Positions 1 through 10,400 of a stretch of 64,000 bases of DNA are shown here, in pieces. Every line of letters begins with the position of its first letter. Position 1 is the stretch's first letter. Both the position numbers and the translations under genes were made by a program. Source of the stretch: Limnomonas spitsbergensis (Eukaryota > Chlorophyta > Chlorophyceae > Chlamydomonadales); the NCBI GenBank assembly GCA_037349105.1, contig JAYJMM010000093.1:1488001-1552000 (forward strand), in the 5' to 3' direction. A model generated the notes under the pieces. The model was not told where the DNA came from and did not search any database. It saw only the letters and a list, made by a program, of their open reading frames with translations.

Positions 1-131
1 AATAGGAGAAGATGGGTCTCAAAGGGGGACTGGACGGAGTTGGCGTAACTCCTGTGATAACTTCCTTCGGCTTTGCAACTCCCTTGACTTAAGTAACTCC
101 CCCCTGATATGAAACCCCCTCAGTGACTCAC

Positions 132-3100
132 CTCCTGCCAAGCTTCGTCGGATTCAATCTTCATTCGCTTGACCGTGAAAGGCGGCGGCTCAGTTGCATC
201 ATTGTGGACTGGTAACCTGAGGAGGGGTGATGTGTGGATACTGTTGTATGATGTGTGAACCCTGAGGTGTAATCTTTGTGGATGCTGAGGTGTGACATGT
301 GTGATTGCCTAGGGATAATATGTGTGACATGCAAGGTGTGGTAGGTGTCGTGGGCATGTGACGGCCCGTGACGGCAGCTGCGTCACAGCCTTGGGAACTG
401 GCAGTGTGATGAGGTGTGATGTGTGATGAATGAGGAGTGATGTGGGACATGTGATGTGTGATGTGTCGACGTATGAATTACATGGTGTGATATGTGACAA
501 ATGATGAGTGATGTGAGACATGTGATGTGTGATGTGCCGACGTATGAATTACATGCTGTGATATGTGACAAATGATGAGTGATGTGAGACATGTGATGTG
601 TGATGTGCCGACGTATGAATTACATGGTTTGACATGTAACAAATGAGGAGTGATGTGAGACATGTGATGTGTGATAATACTGTCATTTGCAAGGTGTGAT
701 GTGTGACGAGCAAGGTGTGATGCATGCGCTCGAACTTAGTCACGTAGAAAGAGCTCTATGAGCAGGCTCAGCTCCACAACCAGCCAGCCAACCAACCAAA
801 TGACCCAGCCACTAACCAACCAACCAACCACCCAACTGACCCACCTCGAGTCATACAGATTGGGCTCTATGAACAGGCTCAGCTCCACGCCGGACAGCAC
901 ACAAGTCGTGCGGAATATTCTCAGCCCGCCCTCTTCAGTCACCTGGATCTCCGCATCGCCTGCAACAGGGAAACGTTGCAACAGGCAGGACAGGAGGAGG
1001 AAAATGTTGCAACAGGCAGAACAGGAGGGACAGGTGGTGGAAATGTTGCAACAGGCGGGACAGGAGGAGGGAAACCTTGCAACAGGCGGGACACGTGGAG
1101 GAAACAGTACAACAGGCAGGACAAGTGGAGGAAAACGTTGCAACAGGCAGGACAAGAGGAGGGAAACCTTGCAACAGGCCGAAAAGGAGGAGGGAAACGT
1201 TGCAACAGGCGGGACAAGTGGAGGGAAGCGTTGCAACAGGCGGGACAGAGGAGGAAACATACAACAGGCAGGACAGACGGGACAGGTGGAGGAAAACCTT
1301 GCAACAGGCGGGACAGGTGGAGGAAAATGTTGCAACCGGCGGGACAAGTGGAGGGAAATGTTGCAACAGGCGGGACAAGAGGAGGGAAACGTTGCAACAG
1401 GCGGGACAGGAGGAGGGAAACCTTGCAACAGGCGGGACAAGTGGAGGAAAACGTTGCAACAGGCGGGACAAGAGGAGGGAAACGTTGCAACAGGCGGAAC
1501 AGGAGGAGGGAAACGTTGCAACAGGCGGGACAAGTGGAGGGAAGCATTGCAACAGGCGGGACAGGCGGGACAGGTGGAGGAAAACCTTGCAACAGGCGGG
1601 ACAGGTGGAGGAAAATGTTGCAACCGGAGGGATGAGTGGCGGAAAGCGCTGAAACAGGCGGGACAGGAGGACTGATACCCTCTAACACTTATATCTAGAT
1701 TTGTTTGCAACTTCCCCACATAATGCCCCAGGGCCACGTTCCATACGTTTAGCCTTCACAAGAAGCTGCTCCAACCGCTGGCTGTAGTTGAGGAATCCTA
1801 TCTCCAACCACTGACTGTAGCTGAGGGCTTCTTGCTCCAACCGCTGGCTGTAGCTGAGGGCTTCTTGCTCCAACCGCTGGCTGTAGCTGAGGGCTTCTTG
1901 CTCCAACCGTTGGCTGTAGCTGAGGGCTTCTTGCTCTAACCGCTGGCTGTAGCTGACAAGTCCTAGCTCCAACCGTTGGCTGTAGCTGAGCCCCCCCCGC
2001 CTATCTGTCACCCCTCACCTATCTGGTACCACTTTCTGGCATCCTTCCCAAACTGCTGCCCGGCAGTTATAAGAAACTGCTCCAGGAGCTGGCTGGAGCT
2101 GAGGACGACGCGTTCCCCGGGAAAGTGTAACTTTTTGAACGCGGCGGTGATGCTGGCCATCTCCGTCTTGACGATCGGAAGCCGTACGAACTGGTGGAAA
2201 TGAAGCGGGAGGGGGGGGGGGGGGGGCAGGGAGCTTTTGAAGGGCAGGAAGGGGGGCAGGGGCTTTTGGGGGAGACTAGAGGAGGGGAGGAGGGGGGAGG
2301 GGGAAGGGGGGGAAGGGGGGGCAGGTATGAGGTAGGGGCAAGCTTTTGAACGCGGCGGTGAGGCTGGCCATCTCAGTCTTGACGATCGGCAGACGGACAA
2401 ACTGGTGGAGGGGAAGGGAGAGGGGGTTAGGGGGGCAAGTCGTCCTGTATAAGGCAAGTGGTAGCCATTGGCAACCAGTAGGGCGAGTCAATTGGCGATT
2501 TCAGCCAAGCCACTTGCCAAAAGATATCGGCAAGTACGGCAGCCCGAAGGCGAGTGCCCATGTTCACACTTTTCCCCACCGTTGGCTGATTGGCTCCCAG
2601 AAAAATATGTTGGGATTTTGAAATCAGATACAATCGGGGACATGGGGGGCAGGGAGCAGGGAGAAGATTTTGAACACGGCGGTGAAGCTTGCAATCCAGT
2701 TCTTGACGATTGGGGGGCGGACGCATTTATGGGGGAATGGGGGATAGGGTTTTAAGCTTACAACCTCTGCCGGTACTATTCCAATTTCGAGACGCTAGGG
2801 TGTGAAAGCTGAAAGCTAGCTAGGGCAACTTGTTAAACGCAGGCCCTTCCGGATCTTGATGGCAGGCCGACAGAAGAAGTGGCCGCAGTGTTTATTTTTT
2901 CGTCTGCGAATCCACCCTAAACCCTTAAGCCTAAACCCTTAACCCTAAACCCTTAACCCTAAACTTAACCGGCCTACAGACAGAAGAATTAGCCGCAATG
3001 TTTATTTTTTTCGTCTGCGAATTTACCCTATATAGGGGGGCAACTTAATCGGCCTACAGACAGAGGCCCAAGCAGTATGGGGCCACCAGCTGAAGGCCTG

Positions 3101-4834
3101 TAGGTACCTGAACTGTAGCTGAACTGTAGCTGAACGGTAGCTGAACTGTTGCTATCCCACGGGTTTTGAGGAAATGATTGTAGCAACTAGACAAGTGAAG
3201 GGCCGCATACATGCATATGTTTACTTTGGCCTACCTGATGAATGACAGCCGCATGGCATGGACACCATGCAAACAGCCCAGCTGCATGGCATGGAGAGTT
3301 TGCAGCCAGCCCAGACGCATAGTGTGAAGACCATTCAACTAACCCAGACATATGGCATGGACACTATCTAACCAGCTCAGCTGCATGGCATGGACCCCAT
3401 GCAAACAGCACAGCCGAATGACATATAGTCCATTCAACCAGCCCAGCTGCATGGCAAGAATACCATGCAACCAACCCAACCTCATGGCAAAAAACCCATG
3501 CAATCAGGTCAGCTGCATGGCATGGACACCATGCAACCAGCACAGTCGAATGACATAGACACCATGCCACCTGCCCGCCTCCCTGGCATGGAGTTTTTTT
3601 AACCAGCCCAGCTGCATGACGTGGATGCCATGCAACCAGCACAGCTGAATGACATGGACATCACGCCACCTGCCCGACTGCATGGTATGAAGACCATTCA
3701 ACTAACCCAGGCATATGGCATGGACACTATCTAACCAGCCCAGCTGCATGGTCTGGACCTCATGCAAACAGCCTAGCTGCATGGCATGGACACCATGCAA
3801 ACAGCCAAGCTGCATGGCCTGGAAACCATGGAAACAGCGCAGCCGAATGACGTGAACACCATGCCGCTGCCCGGCTCCATGGAATGGAGTCCATTCAACC
3901 AGCAGCTGCATGGCAAGGAAACATTGCAACCAGCCTAACCACATGGCACGAACCCCATGCAACCAGCTCAGCTGCATGGCGTGGATGCCATGCAACCAGC
4001 ACAGCCTAATGACATGAAAATCATGCCACCTGCCCGACTCCCTGGCATGGAGGCCATGCAACCGACCGAGCTGCCTGGCATGGACACCATGCAGCCAGCT
4101 CAGGGGCATGGCGTGGATACCATGCAATCAGCAAAGCCGATTGACAAAAAGACCATGCAGCCTGCCCGGCTGCATATCATAGAGATCATGCAACCAGCCC
4201 AGACGCATGGCACGGACCCCATGCAGCTAGCCCAGACGCATGGCGGGCACACCATGCAGCCAGCCCAGCCGCATGGTATCGAGGCCATGCAGCTATGCCA
4301 CCCACTGATGCTGCGTTTTGCTCAGCCTCTGGTTCTGCTGCATCAGGATCTGCTGTTGTTGTTCTCACCCAATTAGTATGGTTGCGGCTTGGCAGGGATC
4401 GGGTTGGTGCGGGGTGCACGCTGCCCCATGCCATGTCTGGTGAAATATAGCAAGAGGCGCCCGGTTCTGTCCAGCACCCTTCCCTGCCCCCTCCCAGACA
4501 TGAATGTTCAAACATGGCGAGCAAGCAATTTTCTGCCCCCTGACATTGTTGTCATGTCAGGTCAAATATAGCAGGTCAGACCTCTGCCCTGCCCCCCACC
4601 TTGTCTCCAGGCCGTTCATCCGCATCCAGCAGGCGGATATCGACACTGAACCTTTCCACCGCTTGGGCGCTGGATAGCATCAACATGTCTCGTCTCGCCA
4701 CCTCCTTTCTACCGAGTCGCGCTCTAGCAGGGGGCGAAACAGCTGCTGAGTCACTGCGTAAAGGTTGCGTAGGTGCCGCAGCTGCTACTACTGCTGCAGC
4801 TGATACTTGCTGCGATCCTGTCCAAGGGATTGGG
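132..4834 (-). CDS. Partial spliced gene, unknown protein (five exons)
   Basis: Five exons join in phase on the minus strand: 4600-4834, 4302-4352, 2019-2190, 845-959 and 132-216, about 219 residues in all. The last four junctions use GT donors and AG acceptors with matching phases (for example CAGATAG|GTGAGG to GCAG|GCGATG, and GACTCGAG|GTGGGT to CTCAG|GTTACC). The peptide runs from an Ala-rich start through VERFSVDIRLLDADERPGDK, a Gln-rich piece (QILMQQNQRLSKTQHQW), FVRLPIVKTEMASITAAF, LLEQFLITAGQQFGKDARKW, GVELSLFIEPNLYDSR and FTVKRMKIESDEAWQE. The final donor (GAG|GTGAGT) shows that the gene continues past base 1, and a start codon is not visible. Exon 4302-4352 is the weakest because its acceptor has no clear pyrimidine tract. 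I do not recognise the family. Splice-phase agreement makes a real gene likely. Confidence 0.6.
217..735. repeat. Intronic 71-bp minisatellite
   Basis: This stretch lies upstream of the exon at 132-216, inside the intron of the unknown gene. It carries imperfect copies of a roughly 71-bp unit (motifs GATGTGTGATGTGCCGACG and GAATTACATGGTGTGATATG), clearest at 440-680. The short open frames here are repeat artefacts. Confidence 0.8.
741..785 (-). repeat. Partial copy of the 3' part of exon 845-959
   Basis: Bases 748-780 repeat the exon segment around 870-905 (shared CTCTATGA-CAGGCTCAGCTCCAC). The copy lies downstream of the true exon in the gene's direction. The rest of the interval to 844 is a short CAACCAAC-type simple repeat. 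Confidence 0.7.
960..1677. repeat. 30-bp intronic minisatellite seeded at an acceptor
   Basis: About 22 imperfect copies of a unit near 30 bp (GGGAAACGTTGCAACAGGCGGGACAAG type). On the gene strand each copy repeats the ...CGTTTCCCTGTTGCAG tract that forms the acceptor of exon 845-959. Long stop-free frames on both strands (up to about 330 codons) come from the repeat. Confidence 0.9.
1775..1990. repeat. 33-bp tandem repeat (11-codon period)
   Basis: Six copies of a 33-bp unit (CTGTAGCTGAGGGCTTCTTG plus CTCCAACCGCTGG). Because 33 is a multiple of three, the minus strand reads as repeated SYSQRLEQEAL. The flanking exons 2019-2190 and 845-959 already join in phase without it, so I place it in the intron rather than in the protein. 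Confidence 0.75.
2341..2745 (-). repeat. Decoy copies of the 5' part of exon 2019-2190
   Basis: Two copies (2341-2420 and about 2683-2715) repeat the first third of exon 2019-2190. The first still reads QFVRLPIVKTEMASLTAAFK; the second is shorter and more decayed. Both lie upstream of the true exon. G-rich low-complexity sequence separates them. Confidence 0.75.
2746..4301. repeat. Intron with telomere-like tract and CATGCAACCAGC minisatellite
   Basis: Bases 2920-2970 hold several CCCTAAACCCTTAA motifs. Bases 3106-3150 hold an ACTGTAGCTGA simple repeat that recurs elsewhere in the window. From about 3235 to 4300 runs a diverged minisatellite built on GCATGGCATGGACACCATGC and AACCAGCCCAGCT. 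On the gene strand the intron beginning after exon 4302-4352 already reads GTGGCATAGCTGCATGG, so the array looks grown from the donor side. Confidence 0.7.
4353..4599. other. Short intron of the unknown gene
   Basis: Non-coding stretch between exons 4302-4352 and 4600-4834. It contains two similar segments ending in ATATAGCAAGAGG and ATATAGCAGG, suggesting one internal duplication. I see nothing else in it. Confidence 0.5.
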
Positions 4835-5154
4835 CTCGAGACAGATAGGAAATATGCTATAAGGTCGTGGTCTCGCTTTAGGGGGTCACAGCGCGTGCTG
4901 AGGCATAGACCGCGGAAATGAAGGAGTTAGTTCAATTTTTATTGTCGCTTTATTTGCATGCGCACATCTGTGTCGCAGAGGTGTAGAGCCAGCGTGATCA
5001 GTCGTAGACGAGTTGTGAGTGATACCGACAGGTTGGAGGAGTGTGGAAGACTCGAAGTACGGCATTTTGCAACACCGAGATCTCTGCCTAGTCACCCACC
5101 TGTTAATGCAGATGTCTTCCAAGGAGGACCCTATCAATTTATGTAATGAAGTTA

Positions 5155-5270
5155 CAAGTCTGGGCCTTGCTGATGACGCTCGGCCACGTCGGCAAACAGA
5201 AAGTCAGCTAGGAAAGGAAAGGGAGAAGGCACAAGAGGGAAGAAAGGATAGCATGTTCACCCACCAATAA
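5155..5270 (-). mobile_element. Retroelement 3'-end fragment
   Basis: Contains GCTCGGCCACGTCGGCAAAC followed by a purine-rich tail (GGAAAGGAAAGGGAGAAGGC). The same tract occurs at 41780-41860, and its reverse complement at 6900-7012 and 39600-39690. It is a truncated member of a dispersed family with no intact coding sequence. Confidence 0.6.
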
Positions 5271-5825
5271 ACAAGAACACAAAAAATTGATCCTATCAAT
5301 TTAGTGTCAGTCTCCGAAGCCTCAGCAACCAAGTGGCAGGGTCCCCATCTCGTAGGGCTTTTGAGACGGGCTCAAAAGGCAGCTGTCGCCCCCCGAAATT
5401 CTCACTGGCTCACCTGGTATGCTCTTCGATTTTTCTGGCTTATCGACTCAACTCTCTACTCTCGAAATTCCATGCAGCTCCATGTTGGCACATGCCTTCG
5501 GACCTCCCTGGCTCGTCCACTCCATGTCATTGACACCCATGTAACATGCATGGCAGCTCCATGCTGGATTTTGCCCACCGGTTGCCATGACATGGAACCG
5601 CCCCCACGGTTCCCCACTGTGAATTGGCCTCGCTCTCGACTTTCTTTCCCCCACTCTCTACTGTCCCCTACATTCCTTGGCCACCCATTCTGTGCTGCCA
5701 TCTCATCTTCCCATCCTCCCTCAGTACCCTCCCTCGTCCGTCGTCCTCGTCCTGGCCTTCAACAAGGAACCTACTCCACTGTTTTAGCCATTCCTATATA
5801 TGTCATTGCCCCTCATCTCCTCTCC

Positions 5826-6012
5826 GGGGTTACCCGGTACGAGCAAAGGGTACGGGAATATGGTTCGGTCAAACGGTAAGGTACGGATACCAGTACAGAA
5901 CGGACAAAGTCAATAGACTAGTCAGAAAATTATCGGCACGTTTTTCTTAGTTCAAATGCGGTACGATACGGTAAAGGGGGCTTAGGCTCAAACGGCTATC
6001 CTGGGGAACCTT
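5826..6012. mobile_element. Decayed terminal-inverted-repeat element
   Basis: Opens with GGGGTTACCCGGTACG and carries internal ACGGTAAGGTACGG tracts like the better preserved copies at 33538-33694 and 42074-42224. The right end (GGCTATCCTGGGGAACC) is degenerate and I see no target-site duplication. Confidence 0.5.
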
Positions 6013-6204
6013 ACTCCTCGTAGATGCTCCCTACATACGTCCCTCATTCCGCGTCCTCGCCTTCACCGCCGCCTCGTCCACGAGTCCATTCACGATGCTC
6101 CACTTCAGCTTCTCATGACCTCTGCCAACACCTCCCACAGCGGCGCCGCCGCATACCGCCGGCCGCCACTGCTCTGCTAGCGACGGAGCCTTGCTTGCCC
6201 GGTA

Positions 6205-6660
6205 GATCGGCATGTCAATGACATTACACCTCTGGGCCATGCTCAAAAAGGCTCGGCCGCTTGGGCACCCAACTGTCCCGCTGGAAGAAAAAAAACTCAA
6301 GGTAAGAGGGAAAGAAGGAGAAGAACACAAAGGAGAAGAAATACCCCCCTCAAAAGGAAAAGGCAGCCTTAAGTATCTTTGCCCCTCTCAAGCCTATGGC
6401 AGAAGTCGATAACGTTACACCTCTGGGCCCGCTCAAAGCTAGGCCGCGTGGGCGCCCAACTGTTCAGAAGGGAGAAAAGAAGAAACTGTAAGGAAGAGGG
6501 GGGGGAAGGAACAAAAGGAGAGGACGGGAAGGCAAAGAAGACCAAGTCCGACACCTGAGTTCCACTAGAGACCAGCCCTCAACAAAGCCTGTAAAAAAGA
6601 TAAGTCCATAAAAGCAAGCGTATCCCACCCCTGCTTGGCCGCGAGGGCGCCCCACTGATC
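6205..6660 (-). mobile_element. Two or three nested retroelement 3' ends
   Basis: Two termini read GTCAATGACATTACACCTCT (6212) and GATAACGTTACACCTCTGGG (6408), each followed by a GGCTCGGCCGC-GGGCGCC-type motif and purine-rich sequence. Reading leftward from 6655, the minus strand gives a peptide ending FTGFVEGWSLVELR, similar to VVDFVEGWFVV at 41960-42060. This suggests the C-terminal end of a retroelement ORF. No reverse-transcriptase core is present. Confidence 0.6.
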
Positions 6661-6749
6661 ACAAGGGAGAAGGTGTTACGTTATTGACTTACCTATGATA
6701 GATGAGGCCTCACATTAATACTGGGCTTTCTGCCATTTACTTGCCATTG

Positions 6750-7015
6750 ACTTGGATAGTTCGCAGGCAAGAGTGGGTGGCCCTGGCTTTTGTGGAACTT
6801 GTAGTTCAGTTTTTTTGTAGGCTAGTCTCTTCAGGGGCAAGGGCTTCGGTTTACCTTTACTTTTTGCTGTTGTTCTTGTTGTTTGTAAGGTGAACTTAAT
6901 TTCCTTTCTTTCCTCGTGTGCCTTCCCTCTTGCCTTTCCTAACTGACTTTATGTTTGCTGACGTGGCCGAGCTTTATCTAAGCAGGGCCCAGAGCTGTTA
7001 CGTCATTAACTGACC
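6750..7015 (+). mobile_element. Retroelement 3' end, plus orientation
   Basis: Begins with an ORF tail (EWVALAFVELVV) related to the one at 41320-41370. It continues through a pyrimidine-rich stretch and ends GCAGGGCCCAGAGCTGTTAC followed by GTCATTAACTG. The termini match, in reverse complement, the fragments at 6205-6660 and 31478-31660. Confidence 0.6.
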
Positions 7016-7495
7016 CTAGCTTGACAAACTAGAGTGCTACCACTTGTAAATCTGCGCTGCCACCTCTCCGCCTCACGAACGCTGTCTGATTCCGACAACT
7101 CTGTGTCCCCACCAGCCAATGTTTACTTAAAAGATCCCTTTTAACCTCGTTCAATTCTCGAGCACGGGGGCAGGACAAGCAACATAATGCATATAATGTG
7201 ATAGACCTGGCGACTGAACTCAAAAGTACAATTAATAAGCATAACTTCTATTTCATTTTCGATGCCCTACGCTGGCTGTCACGGTAATTCCCGTACACGT
7301 GACATAACCGTATATTACGCAGATTATAGCAGCGGCGTCTCCGAGTCCCTGTCACGGAGTCTGTGAGTCGAAAGTAGCAGGAATGAGCTGAGGTGGACTT
7401 TCCCGTGCTTAGTCAATAAGGATCTTGTTCACCCGGCAGTGCATGAGGCCCCTTTACTTTCGTCCCTTTAAAAGGACAGGCTCTAGGGATCCATT

Positions 7496-10400
7496 TCAAG
7501 AGGGCAGTGGTACCGCACACACGTGCCTCATGGTTGGTCTACCATGCGGGCAGTTCCACGGCTGCTTCAGCCCCGCCAGCCCCGCCAACACCCGCCCCAT
7601 GGCCGGCGCGTCCAACGATCGGCCGATCATGATGGACGAGCGGCACGCGCGGCTGGCCAGCATGGCGCGCACCCGCACCGGCCGCACGTCCTCCGGCCTC
7701 TCGCGGCCCTCCCGCAGCCGAGCGACGATCTCGGCGACATCCTCCGCGCCGAGCGTGGTGTTGCGCGAGAAAGGCACCGACGACAGCAGCAGCCGCGGCG
7801 ACTGCTCCTCCGCTGCCGCTGCTGCCGAGCCCCCAGGAGGAGCATCAGCATCAGCATCAGCATCGGTTTCAAACAAATCCCCTGCTCTTGAAGCTTCTCT
7901 TTCCCCGTACAACCTTTTCCCTATCAGCTCTGCTTCAGCGCTCATCGGGGTGCCGGCGGCCGGCCCTCCCTCCAGCTGTGCGTCGTTTCCCGCAGAGGCC
8001 TCATGGGGCGGGCCGGCGGGCAGACTACTCGGGGCGTCGACAAAGTCAAAGCCGCTTCGGCGGAAGACTTCCAGGTGGTCCCTGGGTTTGGGAGAGTGAA
8101 AGGGTTGATTGGCTTCAAAGGCAGTTCGGCTTTGAGGTGTTGCCCCGTTGAGGTGTTGCACAGTTGAGGAGTTGAGCAGTTGAGGAGTTGAGCAGTTAAA
8201 TTGTTGAGCAGTTCAGCAGTTGAGGAGTTGAGCAGTTGAGAGTTTGAGCAGATGAGGAGTTGAGCAGTTGAGGAGTTAAGCAATCGAGGAGTTGAGCAAT
8301 TGAGGAGGAGGAGGAGGACGACATGCATTATTGCTGACCTCGTACTGTTCTTCCAGGCATCCAATGAGGGTTGCGACTGAGTTGACTGCAGTGGCTGAAA
8401 GCGCTGCGTTGACCCAAGTTAAAATTATCGTAACTGATGCGCGACGGAATACCGGTATTAAAATTTATATGACAAAATATCGCCGTTTTTTAATTGATGT
8501 TTTGCTGCGTGGTGAAAAATGAAATTGTGGTGCGCGGAGTTTATTCGGTTATACGGTAAGTGGAGAACAGTAAAATACCGGTACCGTACCGGTAGATTAA
8601 AATAGCTTAACCGTCCCCCTAAAAAAACATTGTCAATTAATCCCCGACATGTCTTACTGTACTTCAAACCGGTAGTTTGCGCGGCCTATCGCGCACCCCA
8701 ACATAAACAATGTTTTGCGGAAAGGCAACCTGAAGCTACGACAGTGTCAAAGTCAAACTCCAGAGAGAGAACAGGCACCTGATGATGGACTCGTGTAAGG
8801 GTAAAGGCGCGGACGCGTCCTAGGCCCATGCCACACTGTTTCCTCAACCCTCACGCCCCTGCGGGGCGTCGTTTTCTTTCTTTCTTTCTTTCTGATCGAC
8901 TCGTCGTGGGGCATGAAGCCTGGGATGGGCCGCGGAACCAGCAGGGCTTAGGGTTTAGGGTTTCAAAGTAGGGTGTCAAAGTCAAACTCAAGAGAGAGAA
9001 CAGGTACCTGATGATCGACTCGTCGTGGGGCGTGAGGCCTGGGATAGGCCGCGGAACTAGCAGCGGCTGGCGATTCAACACGAATGTACGTTGGAGGCGC
9101 TCAAAGGTAATCTTCTCGTCCGCGGCATGCTGGTCCACGATGAACAGATCCTGACCCAGCCTGCAGGGGTTTAGGAGGGAGGGTTTCAGTTAAACCCTAG
9201 TAAAACCCTAAACCCTGGCCCAGCATGCTGGTCAACGATGAACAGGTCCCGACCCAGCCTGCACAGGGATTAAGGGGAGAAGGTTTCAGTTAAACCCTAG
9301 TAAAACCCTTAACCCTGGCCCAGCATGCTGGTCCACGATGAACAGATCCTGACCCAGCCTGCAGGGGTTTAGGAGGGAGGGTTTCAGTTAAACCCTAGTA
9401 AAACCCTTAACCCTGGCCCAGCATGCTGGTCCACGATGAACAGGTCCTGACCCAGCCTGCACAGGGGTTAAGGGGAGAAGGTTTCAGTTAAACCCTAGTA
9501 AAACCCTAAACCCTGGCCCAGCATGCTGGCCAACGATGAACAGGTCCTGACCCAGCCTGCACAGGGGTTAAGGGGGGAAGGTTTCAGTTAAACCCTAGTA
9601 AACCCGTAAATCTTGGTCCAGCATGCACACTTGCACAGGGTTTAGGGTGAAGAGGTCCAGGCCCAGCCTGCAGGGGTTAAGGGGGGAGGGTTTCAGTTAA
9701 AACCTAGTAAAACCTTAAATCTTGGCCCAGCATGCACAGGATTTAGGGTGAAGTGTTTCAGTTAAACCCTATACCCTGGCTTAGCCTGCAGGGTTCAGGG
9801 TCCAGGATTTTAGTTAAGTGCTACTTGACCCCCAAATCCTGGCCCAGCCTGCGGGGTTGAGGTTGAAAGGTTCTAGTTGGGCTGGGGCAATAATCCCGGC
9901 TGCTTTGACTGTCGGCCTGTCAAAGTCTGGTCCCTGTCCGCCTAGTGACGGCCGGAAAAAATAGGCCTGCCTCAAGCCGGCAAACCATTGGGCTTGGACC
10001 TGTTGGCTGGGCCTGTTCGCCGGTTAAAGTGTGGACCCCTCCCCGGCCAGCTGCCAGCCATGCTGCTTGGGCCTGGGCCTGTCGGCCGGTCAAAGTGTGG
10101 AATCCTACCCAGAATACAAGCTAGGGGCAAGATGGTGGGCGCAGGGGCCCAAGGGGGGGGGGGGAGGTGAATTGCTTGAATATCATGCTATAGATATCTG
10201 CGATTAGCATTGCCTGGCGTGGTCGCAACGTTTGGAAGAGGGTCCGAACTTAATGTACCTCGCGATTCACATTTCTGCAAATCGTGACCTTTGAGAACGC
10301 AGCGATTATTGCAATCGGTCTTATAATGCCATTTCAAGGCCATCTGAACCTTACAGTTCCGAGGAATCCAGCCCGTGAGGGGAGTTGGAGACCCCTTCAG

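Larger units (their letters stand above)
4835..7495. other. Intergenic or upstream region rich in mobile-element debris
   Basis: No convincing exon was found. The interval holds retroelement 3'-end fragments (listed separately), an inverted-repeat element near 5826-6012, and the sequence just downstream of the PMS1 stop codon. An upstream exon of the unknown minus-strand gene could lie here unseen, because its first visible exon (4600-4834) begins with a splice acceptor. Confidence 0.5.

Noticed and set aside
758..1737. Overlapping 300-codon frames on both strands
   Set aside because: A 30-bp repeat in an intron. Only 845-959 behaves as an exon, with splice sites and phase that match its neighbours.
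1682..2011. A coiled-coil-like repeat protein (SYSQRLEQEAL x 6)
   Set aside because: The flanking exons join in phase without it, so the 33-bp repeat is more simply intronic. An alternative exon is not excluded.
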